In this document: positions 12,801 through 25,700 of the stretch, in pieces | Numbering within the stretch: position 1 is the first letter of the stretch | How the letters are laid out: each line of letters opens with the position of its first letter | Notes under the pieces: model-generated | The model's database searches: none | Seen by the model: only the letters and a program-made list of their open reading frames with translations | Told to the model about the DNA's origin: nothing | Position numbers and translations under genes: made by a program | Assembly (NCBI GenBank): GCA_964035545.1 | Contig: OZ037765.1 | Location: 25,928,504-25,992,503, forward strand | Reading direction: 5' to 3' | Source: Bugula neritina | Taxonomy: Eukaryota; Bryozoa; Gymnolaemata; Cheilostomatida; Bugulidae | Length of the DNA: 64,000 nt

Positions 12801-15800
12801 AGTATTTTTCGCATTCAGAACTATGGAATATTCTGGAATATGATGAGCTTATGCAATTCTGTGTCAGTCTAACGTTTGTATAGTATATAACCTTTCTCAT
12901 ACAGTCTGAAGCATGGGAGCTTATTGACATTGGATGCATCACCTTCCTACGATCCAGATGAAGGTGCAGATTCTTCGAGTTCAACTGGACTGAGTTTTGT
13001 ATGGTTATGTCACAGAGAGTGTGAGCAACTGCCTGAATACGACTCTGATTGGCAGGAAATCTCTCCTATGCCCGAATATTGTGCTGAGTATAAAGCAGAA
13101 CAGCCAAACAACAAGGGCTGCTTCTATAATGATACACACCTTAGCTCAGGTATACGATGCACTCAACTTTACTATAATAGTTAGGTCATGATAGCATGGT
13201 TTAGGATAGTCAAAGTAACTTTCAGATTTATTTTCACACTCCAAGCACTTGTAAATAAACAGAACCTGCATGAACGTGATGAAAAGCTGGTGTAAACTTT
13301 GCAGTAAAAGTTAGTCAGTATATTTACTGTACACATGGTTGAATTATGAAGTAGTTTAAAGTTTAGCTTTAACATATTTGGTTGTGGCTTTCATTAACAG
13401 TTAAACTCTTACTTGTCCAGAGAAATTGTTTCTACTTTTTCACTTTCTAAATTAAGGAATATTTTGGCTTTTGTCATGTAATTCATTGTTGTGTATAAAA
13501 TGTTGAAATAATTTTTTAATTACTGATTGTGAAGCAGATGTTGCAAGAGAGAATTTGTTTTTAGGGCTCTTTACTGACAGCTCTAATAGCGTAATTGATG
13601 TCTCCACTGAAGATTCTTATGAGCTTGAAGTTATATACTTCACTATACATGTAAGCAAAGGCGATAGATCTGCAACAGCTGAAGTTTTGGTCAACCTGCT
13701 GCAAGGAGATCCACCTCAGTTCCAACTTGTGTAAGTAGCAATAATGGACATATTATAATATCTGTCGAATGCATCGAGTGAAATATTTATAACATTAGCC
13801 GACCTGGTCTAGCATATAACAAAATTTTTATGTAGAATTTAGAATAATTCGATCCCAGTTGAGGTAGTTGAGTTGAAGTATTAAAAAAATAACAAACGCC
13901 TTCGCTCAAAAGAAATCTTTTAAATGCCATCATAAAATATAACTATTTCAGAAGGCTTTCCTCTCCAGTCCATAAATATGAATAACAGAGGAAGACAAGC
14001 TAACTAGTTAGTGTCACGATTATTATGTCAAATGATGGTTGGCATACATCTGCCAAAAATAACAATTCATGGTATCTTCAACATTGATGTTTCAGGCTTT
14101 TAGATTTTTAAGCTGTGTTATAAAATTGAAGACAACCACTAAATGACTGATTTAGAATCAAATATGAATATTTTAAACTTATTTTTGTCATCTTTAATTT
14201 TTTCAATTTTTTGTAACTTAAATATAATGTTTTCAATATATTTTATATTGTGTGTAACTGCATGATGAATTGCCTAATTTTTAAATTTGATTAAATTTAG
14301 ATCCTGTTGAAAATAATTTTCGTAGCTGATTCATAGAATATAACATAGGCTTATGTCACATTTTTCAATTGTTGTTGAATCAAAGTATTTGTGTATTGTC
14401 ATTCTATAGGTGTCGAATTAACTGTAAAGGCAAGACAAACACGGATTTGAAATTTTCCTTCACTTCTGTTCTCAGGAATGGTTTGCCATCTGAACATGAT
14501 TACCAGTAAGCGTATATTGTTCGATTTCTTTGTCTAATAAAGATTGCTATGTTCTGCTTTCTATTACATTTTTTATGTTTTACAGATAATAACTTGTTGC
14601 ATTTTTTGTAAATTTTATTCAAAAAATTTTGAGAACAAGGCAGAGACAAAATAATAACTATCAATCTGCTTTACTTTTTATGTAAAAACCAACCTTTTAT
14701 GTTTATTTACTGTAATATGTAATAGAGTCTAGACTGAATGATATTAACTTTATACTCGAAAAAGTTTGAAATATAAAATTATATAATTTGAAAGTTTTGT
14801 TTCAAGCTCTTGTTATAATACCTGTATTATAGATGGAAAGCTTACAATGCTACCAAGGGAAATATCAACTGGTCAAAGAACCCTTCACCTTTGAATGTCA
14901 AGGAGACAGATCTCGCGAACACTGGACTCAACGATCCAAACTTGGCTTTTGTCCCATTTTCTTCCCTGGCCTTAAATCCTTCCATCAAAAAAGTTGCTTT
15001 AACATTGCTTATAAAAAATCAAAGAACAAACGCTTCCGGTTAGTGAAATGTGTAATATTTTTAGCTATTCAATGTTGGGAAAAATCAAATAAGGAAATAA
15101 TGTATTGGGTGGTGAAGAGTAGAATTAATGATAGCCTATTAGTGTTGTTTACCAACGTAAAAAAATTCAATTGATTTTTGTGCTCAGAGCAATAGCATAT
15201 TATGATCAAAATTGTAATAATAAATCCAGTTTTATTAAATCTTCAAGTTCTGGTCTAAAAACAGCTTTATTATGATACAGTGAGCTATAAGCCACACTAT
15301 GTTACAACATTTAAAGCAGGCAACTCCTAATTAATTTGGAAATTTGTCAGCTATATACATACCATATAATATCATGTGCAATTTGTGTAATTAGGCAAAC
15401 AATAACAAAAAACACTTTTTGTTTTCTAATCGGTAGCCTTCCCAAATAGTTGAACGTAATAATGTGAACTATGCCAATATGTGCCGTAAAGCTCCTGACT
15501 AAGCTTCTTATAGACAGTACAAATGTGCATCATACATCTTTCAGTAAAATTCTGATTTCAGGGTGGCAAATGTTCTATGTGGAGTTTAACTCTCCGCCTA
15601 TCCCAAAGGAAAATGGCTGCAGTGTATCTCCAGCAAATGGCACAGCTGGAGTAACTGAGTTCAGTGTTTTCTGTGACGACGATGCTTTCATAGATGAAGA
15701 TAGCCCCTTCAAATATGAGTTTTTCTCGTCTTTTACTAAAACTGGTTCTCAGATTCCAATTCATGGGAAGAAAAGTAAGTATGAACCAGAATTATACTCA

Positions 15801-18800
15801 CATCGATGTTTATAGTTATGCAGAAAGTGCATTTCCAATATAGGGAACGTTTATATGCTTTTACCTAGTAGAGAAAAAATAAGCTTCAAATTGGAATTCC
15901 TGTAATTTTTGTAATAAAGTAAATTATCACCCTACGTCTTACTCATTGAATATTGTCTTAATCCAACTGTTGGTATATTTAAAAACTCTTTTACCAAACA
16001 AACTAAGTGAAATGGTGACAGAAATTGTCGCACTTTATTGCCAGCTGCATCTCGCCTGTGTTCAGTTCAGGGAAAATGTCTTGCCAATGTGTGTAATCTG
16101 GTTTGAGAATGGAATGAACATATATAAATATATAATTATTATGCGTATCTCTTATTTGTTTCTGTCAGGCACAAGTCTGGAAGCTTTGAATAATTTCCAA
16201 CTACCATTTGGTAAAAAAAATTCGAACTACACAGTGTTTGTGGTGGTGAGGTGTTACGACTTTTATGGCAGCTCATCAGAGCTTTTCATATCAGTAAGAG
16301 TGATCCCGGAGAATAAGCCATTAGATGGGGTGAGTTGTCCTACACACATATGTAGAGCTTTAGCTATTTATTACAGAACTAAGTGCACAAGTTTCTGTTT
16401 CTGTAAAACCTCACCCATTACAATGTTAACCAACTCCATTGTCTAAAGAGCCATTTTAACAAGTTCTAGTATCTTATATTGATATATTTATTCTAAAACC
16501 TAATGCAATCTCGCTATTTAATATGTACCCTGACACTCTTTGTGTAAAACAATAATTATAATACAACTGAAAAATCAGGTTTGCATGCTCCAAGTTTTTG
16601 TAATGAGAAATATTTAATTTATTTTGTAAAACGCGGTTTCAGCTTGTGGAAGATGTGAGCAATCAACTTGATGACATGAGTCTACTGTTAGAGAGTGGTC
16701 AGACTGATGCAGTGTTCGGTAAATTAATGCTCATCACAACAGTTGTTAATGACGTTGATGGCCGCTCACAGCTCGATAGTAAGTTAATAGTTTATAAAGC
16801 AGTATTCATTTATCAGTCACGTTGATTACTTTTTCAGTTGCCGAGTTTAAATTTCCTTTGCAAGTAATAATTAATGTAAAAAACTGTTTTTACTTTTCTT
16901 TATTGTGTTTACTTGTCACTACACAAGATAACACTATTTGGGAAAGTGTGAGTGAATACAGCTGCATATCTTACTCGCCTCAGTATAATATATGAAACAA
17001 ATAATATAAACTATATAATAAATATGAGTATTTCAACTGATGTAGGTAACCATAAGATCTCGTTTCTGTTGTGAACATAATGCTACTGAAATCTTGCAAG
17101 TCTAATTTCAAATGAATAAACTTTAATTTCCGTTGCAATGCATTCTGCTTATTTCTCTTGTTCATTTTATGCAGAAAATTCATATTGCTTAATTTTTGTT
17201 AAATGCTTTCATAAACGCTGTTACTGAAACTCTAAAATACTTTGGATTAAAATGAATTTCTATAATCATGTACTTGCTGCTTAAGATATATGTTTTGTTC
17301 ATTATTTGCTAAATAAATTGCTGGTTTTTGTAGCCATCTTCATGCGCTCTGTAGTTTTGGTCTTGTATCATTTTCCTTCAATTGTCTAGCTTTTATTAAT
17401 AAGTTGACAAAGTCTAATGGGGAGGGTGTAATATGTTCCCTATTAGACTGTTCATGTTTTTTCTGTCTAAGCTATACGTTACTGTTTATTTTTTGTAATA
17501 TATCCACTAAAGTTTTGGTCACATGCATACCAGACTTTCAGCTCATGTTGTAACTTCTTTACCTTGAAGAATCTCTTAAAGAGCTGTATGGCAACAAAAG
17601 TAGTAAGTTTAAATTCCTGAGGGAAGTTTTGTGAAGTTCTTCCATTTAATCAATATAGTTTGGTGATACCTGCATGTCCACTGGGATGGTAGACTTCTAG
17701 TATTACTAAGAGTGGTTAACTATAATATATGGCACCATACGTGCCCAACTTTAATTTCTCCTTATTCTTTCCTATGTTGAGGGCATGTATGTTGCCATGT
17801 ATAACAAGTTAGAAATAATAAGGCTAGTAAATAACATTTAATGATTTCACTGTTTACTTGACTATTATGATTATACTTGATTTATTCAATACCAAATATG
17901 ATTATGTAAAATGCTTTGTTTTAATAAAGTTCTCTGCACATGAGCTAATTAATGCCATTACAGTTACTATACCTAATCTATTAATACATCCTATATTAAA
18001 AAAAGTTGTTGTTTGGATAAAATATGTTTGAGATGTGCTTGTTTTAGAATCTAGATTCATTTTTGATTGTTAACACTTATAAGCAATTGAAAATGTAGAC
18101 ATGAACTTTTTCAGCTCCTACTAACCACTATTAAAACCTGTTTTGCTGTGTGTCTGCAATATGAACTCATTGTACATCACATTAATTGCTTTAGTTAGCA
18201 TTTAGCTTATATTATGCTTAAACACACCACCTGTGCCACTCACAAGTTTGTATATACTTCTTAAACTATATACTCATGTACATCTTGTCATTTTAAAAAC
18301 TATATAATAACTATTCTATATAATAACTACATATATACACTGTTTCCATGGCTTTTTCGAATGGATGAATTTGTGGTTGTGGTTTGCATGAACTTATGGT
18401 TTAGTTTGATGCAACTGTTTCCAAACATCTAATGAAACATTCATTAGAATAATAATCACAATAAAGCAAAGCTTGGAAGTGTAGTGATAGTCGTAATATC
18501 TTGAAGATGGTTTAAAACTTGAGTTATATCTACAGGTGCCGCTGATTCCAGCAATGAAGAAGCTGTCACAATCTCCCCAGAAGAACAAGAAAAACTAACA
18601 CAACAAAAACAAGAGGTAAATATTATCCTATAGTCCTTGCAATCAGATGCTTTTCTATTCACTATTTTATTAGTTTGTATTTGCAGCTGCTATGTAAATT
18701 TTATTTTGATATCATTCATGTGATTGATGTCAAATACTATATTTAGAGTTGTATAATTTATAATGATAATAAGATAATAATTAATATGAACTAAAAACGA

Positions 18801-19698
18801 AAAAAATAACATACCTTGTTTCAAACTCTGCTAACAGCATATTATTTTCTTTACCTTATTTTATTTGTTACATTATTCTCAATGTATTTTCTTGCTTGAT
18901 ATTTTGCCTATACTTTGCAAAACTTTAAATTATGTGTAGATAATTTAAATGATAATTTACTTCCTTTCAGAGAACCGAAAATGAAACTGGAGTGGTGTGT
19001 TGTTAGTCACTAAAGAATTATGTGACAAATTGTATTAATATTAGATTGTGCTATGTATTTCATATGGCTATGGTTTGGTACTATGCATATTAAATGTTTG
19101 CAGAAGAGTGTGTTGCTACTAATGAACTTATATGTTGTCATATTGGGTATGTTTGCTGGTGTTTATTTAGTGCCCTGCAAATAAAAGTAAGAAAAGTAGC
19201 GCTTTAAAAGTATTTTGTTAGGAATAATGTTTGCTTTAAATTTCTAACACTAAAGAGTTCTCCAGGTAAGTGAACAAGTTGTGTATGTGTGTATGTGTCT
19301 GCATGTGTATGGTTTTTGAGAATATAACACAGTGTTGACATTATTAGCTTTTTCTAACCAAAGCTTTATACAGAATTTGGTAAAAATATCTTGCATTACA
19401 TTATTATTTTTATAAATTATTTTCCATTTCAAATATTAGCTCGTAGTCTAGCATCATGCATTACTAGCATCAATTAGCAAGTTGAAATTACTCATATCAG
19501 CCATGTTGAAGGGAAACTTGTCTGGATTATCACTTGTGTGTTATATGTAGTTGAAAACTAATGGAATCAAACTGGTTGCAAACACTTTCCCTGTTTCTGG
19601 GACAGAAGATATGATCAAAGTGGCACTCCTCATTGGGGGATTCACCCAGGTGTCCGGAGAGGTATAGCTACACTATATCATGAATATTTTCTTTTTGG

Positions 19699-19771
<73 letters not shown>

Positions 19772-22700
19772 ATATATATATGTGCGTGCGAGCGTGTGTA
19801 TGTATGTATGTATGTATGTATATGTATAATGTATATATGCTTTTTGTTAGAAAGGACTGAGAATATAGATTTTTGTTATGTATAGTTTACTAAAGTTTTA
19901 CTATTTTTATATTTTGTGTGGAGTAATTAAAGTAATGATGCTATGTTATGCTCTAAAATCTAAATAAACTATTACTTTTTTGTTGACAGTTGTGAGATGA
20001 ATATTTGAAGTATTGTTCGTCTATTTTTACACTAACCATGTTGTTTATGTTATTTCAGCTAAACTTTAGTGTGTTGATAGGTGTCTGATGAGGGTTTAGT
20101 AATGTCGACCAACAAAGTAGAGGATGTGGTCAATAAACTGGCTACTGATGCTGAGAATTTAGAGTATGCTGATTTGCTAGATGTAGTTAAGAACTCTCTT
20201 CCAGTTGTAGGTATTGTGTCATTATATATAATCTATAGTTATGATATTTAGAGAAAGTATGGCCATATGCAAAATTCAGTATATTAACATGTGTATACTC
20301 AGAACACTCTTAAACAATACTAAAAAAGCTATATATTGTTACTCTCATATTTTATGAAGACTACAGAGGTGTTGATTTTATTTTTAAATTTTTTAATTAT
20401 AGTAATTGACTATACATATCGATAGTTTTGGCAGAACTTGTCCAACTGTTGGAATAGTAGTGATGATGTAATAATGGCATTGTTTTAGGAAACCTAATGG
20501 CATGTTCGAACACAATCGCTACAAAAGCTTACCAGGAAGGTGTAAGTAAACAGCTAATCCTATCTTTATTTATCTTTCAAAAACCTTGCTATACAAATTT
20601 GCTGGCATCAACAGTACTACTATCTCACAATATTCAAGGTCACGGCTTTTTTTATTTTAGTAGTCACTCGTAGTTGACAAGTTCTGCTTAGTTTGATTTT
20701 TATGTAACAGTTTTTAAATGAAATGAATAATTAATTTTAAACTAAAGGCTCAATGTATGAAAAATTAAGCACTACACTTATATTATCATATTATAGCTAA
20801 CAATATATTGAGCAATGTGCTTATATTATATTATTATGGCTCACAAAAATGTGCATACTCAGTGCTATTGCAATGCGTGTATTAGAAACATGCTTGATTC
20901 TCTTTAACTAACATTTACTTTTTAGCAAGAAGAAAATATCAGGAAAAAACGTTCTACTAGTGTTGTAAGAGATACTTTATGTTAGAAGTGTTTGTTAGAA
21001 TATTCATTTGTTTGTTTTTCTGTTTCTGTCATATAGAGAGTCTATGATTTATGAAACATGTGTTTGCTGAGTGTAGTCTAAACCTACATCTAATCTTTCA
21101 TAACTTGCCTAATAACACCAATGATAAATTAAATTCTTACCATAGAAAAGCTGTAAAATTGTATGGAATTTGTTATAATTTAAACTTAATCATGGGTTTC
21201 CTTTTTATATTTCTTTCTATTTGACTAGCATTTCTTTGTTATTCGTTTACCTTAAGATGTTGGGGTTTAGTTGAACTATTGAAACCATTTATTTTATCTA
21301 CTCAATTATTGTTTATTGCTTTATATGATTGTATTCATTTTACAGAGAGCTGCGGTAAGCATTTTTTAACTATTCAAGTTTTATATTTACGTTGGTTTTA
21401 TAGTTAATATTTTCCATTTTTTACCTTCTTCAACTTACTTTTACATCAATACTACAGATAAAGTGATTTGTGATTCCTAATTTACTGTGTATAGTATTGT
21501 GCTTCCTTCAGTACATTTTCTTCAGTTCTAAGCAATTGTAGACTGTCACTTAATTAAATTTGAATTCTTTTTTCTAATATATCATTATACTTTGCTTTGT
21601 TTGCTGTCACTTATTATTTCTACTTGATAGTATTTTAGCATATGTATTCTAGAATGAGGGCACTGGTGGATCCATGGTAATACTTGATAAAATTTCTCAA
21701 ATTCTGAGCACAACAGTCGTTGAGGGGGAAACTCCAGACCAAAAGAGTTCAGAAAAATTGTCCCTGTCAGTTTCTAAATCTGTAGGTGATCAAGTTTCAG
21801 GTAAGTGAAGTAAATGCAACTTTTGTTTTGATACTTGGGTTTAAAGCATGATCATTTTCCATAAGCTGACGAATGTTCAGCAAAACGGTCATGTGGCTTT
21901 AACCCTATTTTCAGTTTTGTTTGTGCATTTGAGTAACTTTTCATTTATATCAAGTGTACTGATTAACCTGACTGCATATTCAGATGCATGCACAATTTTT
22001 TCACTGCTGATGATAGTTTTAGCTTCAATTCAGGAGTAAATATAATTTTAAGTTGTAGCTATTTCATTGCCATTTGTTTAAAAATTTTTATCTTTGCAGA
22101 TTCTCTGGGTACGTCTGATGGTGTTTCCATGAAGCTAACGTCTGCCAGCACAGCTCTGGGCTTATCTGGTAATGATTCTGTGAATACAGTGGTAAGGATG
22201 CAAATCTTAAACATTACGCAGTACAAATAAACAATATTTAGCTATATTTTCAAAAATTAAGTATTTAACTACATTGTAACTCTGCAATCATATATAACAC
22301 TGTTTTGTAAAATGTGGTAAATATAACTGTAAATAAAACTGGTTTGATATGCTTTTCTCTTGAGTATATGTCTGATTGTCTATTTGTAGATTTCGTCTTT
22401 TACTAACCCTTTTTTTACTCCCACTGATCTGGCAAATACAACCAAATCAAATACCGTTCGCCTCTTGTTTAAAGATGAAAATGGCACTGCACTTCAACCT
22501 GGTAAGAAAATTGTTTTTTCCTGGTCTCTAACAACATGTGTCTGATGTTGTGGTATATACTTTTTACGGCTCACTTCTTTGTTGTGCAGATGCCGTGAAC
22601 TCATCATTTGCCAACAATCTCTTTATTCCAATTGCTGACCCACAGCCACCAAAGCTAGTTATTGGGACTGCAGGATCTGGGAGTTTGGGCACAATACGGA

Positions 22701-25700
22701 AGGTTAAATTACAAACTTTCTTTATCTACTATCTAGATGCCAATTGAGGAATTGTAGCTCAAGTAGATATAGCTGCTGCACAGGGTTAATAAGCATCTGC
22801 ACTAGATTTTTTATACCAATCTGACTGGGGAGTTTAATAAAACCTTGAACAATTAGACTTTTTTGTGTATTTCGGCTTGGTCGAGGTTGATCTGCATGTT
22901 TTTCCTTTCTCAGTATTAGACAAAATGTGTTTTATTTAGATCACTCTTTCTGCTGGAAAATCTCTAAGCTTACAAATTTCACCGTTCTTGGCTAAAGTAG
23001 ACAACACAGCTGCCAATACAAGCTCCAATCTATCTTCACCTACTCCTCAAACAACTACTACTCCAACAACCATTCCAGAAACAACAACCATTGCTACAGC
23101 CAATACATCCATCACACAAAACTCATCTTCTACCAATTCCCAAGGTGACTCTCTTTTTTCTTCAATTTCAATATTATATAAAAGTTTATCGGTGTCTAAT
23201 AATGTTGACAGTGTAATATAAATATAGTGGAATAATATAAAACATATAATATAAATAAATTTGGTTAAAGCATTTTATTTGATCACAACAACATAGTAAT
23301 TCTTATGTTTTGTAACTTGCAAGACGTGCCTGTTGGTGTTGATACAGGTGACTCAGAAGATGATTCTTCTATACCACTCGAAGTGTACTTGAAAATAGGC
23401 GAACAAGTTACAATCAACAATTACGATTATAAACTCACATTGCCTATGGATGGTAAGATATTTAGAATGTTTTGATTTGAGTTTTCATATGAATAATTTT
23501 GTGAAGAATTACTATCTAGAGTCCTAATTTTTTACTTATCATTGTGGAGAAAATATGTAGACGTTTAGTCTTCTTTCATTATAGAAGAAAGTTTTTAATA
23601 TCAAGCCATTGTGTTGCATTTTCGCAAACAGAGGTTGGCCTAAGTCATGTCATGTCATGTTAATTTATATGAAATTGCTAGGCTTTACTCATCGTCTTTG
23701 CTTACATGGCTGAAATATTAAATTAAAGTTGAATTGACTTGATTTGAAGCTTTGATTTGCTGCAAAAATCTGATTTTATTTCATTTAAGTTTTGTATAAC
23801 TTATAATCAAATTAATTTGCCCAGCTGAAACAATTCGAAACCATTTAAAGTTTGTCAAGTAATCACCAATTATTTCTAGTTTCATCAAACTGCTGTAATG
23901 GGTAATAAATTGCTGTTTTTTTCTTATTGTATGTCACCATTTCTAAATAATTTAAAGTTTAAGAATATTTTGAGCTTGAGTGATAAATTTATTCTTTATT
24001 CGTTTAATATTGAAGACATGTAATTTTTTATTGGTTTATGATATCTGCATGCTGCGTAGGGAGCAGCCGTGGTCTAGGGGTTAAAGCATTTGTCTAGTAA
24101 ACACGAGGTCCTGGGTTCGAGCCCGGACAAAGGTCATTGGTGATGTTAGAAAGAGCATTCAGTCATAATTGCTCCTGTGCCTCATTTAAAATAAGTCCTT
24201 AGCCCACTTTAACAAAAACTCTTTCCTTCAGTGGTTTCTCACAGGGATCGTGACTATAAACTTTCGTGAGTGATATCTGCGTGCTGCGTGTGTTTGTACA
24301 TATCCTTCTTTTAACTTTTATGACAGCTTAAATTATAAAATGTCTGCGTTGATTGTTTACAGAAGAAAACACTGCTCTGTACACTTCATATAGTGCTCAA
24401 GGCTCAACTAAAACTTATTTACCTCCAAAAATTGATATGAGTCAGCTAAAAGACAACACCTGCTTTCTGTCTGACAAGGTGTTGGCTTTGTAAGTAATGA
24501 TTTTGCTAACACAGGCTACCTAAACCTTTATTTCTATTTCAAAGTATTTCAACTTTTTTTAAGTAGAAAGTTTCTAAACTGTGTAGCTGTTCTCATCAAT
24601 TTGTTAGCATCTACCAACATTACATTTTCTCAAGTTGTAGCAATTAGGAGTAAGCTTCGCAGCATCTTCTTGTGCCGTAATTCATTTGTTATATGTGTGT
24701 GTTGCTTATAGGGATAAAACAACAGATGTTTTTGTTGCTGTTCGACATGTTGATGTTTCAAGCAACTCATCAACAAGCAACTCTTCAAGGAGCAAAAGAT
24801 CTACTGCTGACCCAGATGCTGGTGATTACATGGTGAATTACACCATGAGCATTATTTCATCACAGTGTCGCTTTTGGGACCCTAATATTAATGATTGGAG
24901 CACCGAAGGCTTAGAGGTGAGGACATGAGGAATTTGTAGACATATAGCAGATAATATTTAATGTGCTGGGAGCTTTTAGTCATGAGTCATGGTCATGAGT
25001 TCGTACCCCAGTAAGGGCCATTGGTAATGTTAGGAAGAGCATCCGCTCTTATGTCACATACAAAAATTTCTTAGCCTGCTTCGATATAAAAATACTTTTC
25101 TATCAGGGGTTTCTCACAGGAATAATGACAATTAACTTGAATGAGTTCTTTTAAGTAAATTTATATAAAATTAAAACTTTTTTTAATTTATACATTTGAA
25201 TTTTTGCTTTTTTAGAAATACTTTAAATTAGTATTATTTTACTGTTGAACATTATAAATAAGGTTGGACCACTCACAGACAGTACAACAACACATTGTAT
25301 TAGTACAATACTGTCAGTGAGTCAGAAACAGGAGCAAACAACTCTACCAGTACTTTCAACTACCACACCTGCCATTCAGTACACCAGCTCAAAGAAGTAT
25401 AATCCGTTTGGAGGTAATGTCAGAGTTCAAAGCTTTTTAACACTTCTAATTAGCCCTCTTTCTACTTACTAAATACTCACTTAAAATACTCTCTAGCACA
25501 CACTCACATTATTCATGTCATGTTAAATCTACTGCGATTGGTAGTTAATGAGAATTTTGCAATTTGAAAACTGAACATGCAAAACCAATAAATATATGTT
25601 AGTCATTAACTTTTTCATCTCGCCATGTAATTGCTTTGTGTACAGATAATATTGAATAATGGCTAAAATAATGGGAATAAGAGTAATTCTTACACGAACT

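Noticed and set aside
15946-16446. A 166-codon gene starting at 15946
   Set aside because: Only the 16169-16329 part is coding (polycystin exon 30). The rest is intron that happens to be open.
18971-19006. Polycystin gene ending at TAG 19004 after exon 33
   Set aside because: A donor at 18995 keeps the frame, and homologous GAIN, GPS, PLAT and channel exons continue downstream in phase.
24061-24131. A functional tRNA-Thr gene
   Set aside because: A and B boxes and the anticodon loop are good, but the acceptor-stem arms do not pair and a SINE body with flanking target duplications follows. It is a retroposon head.
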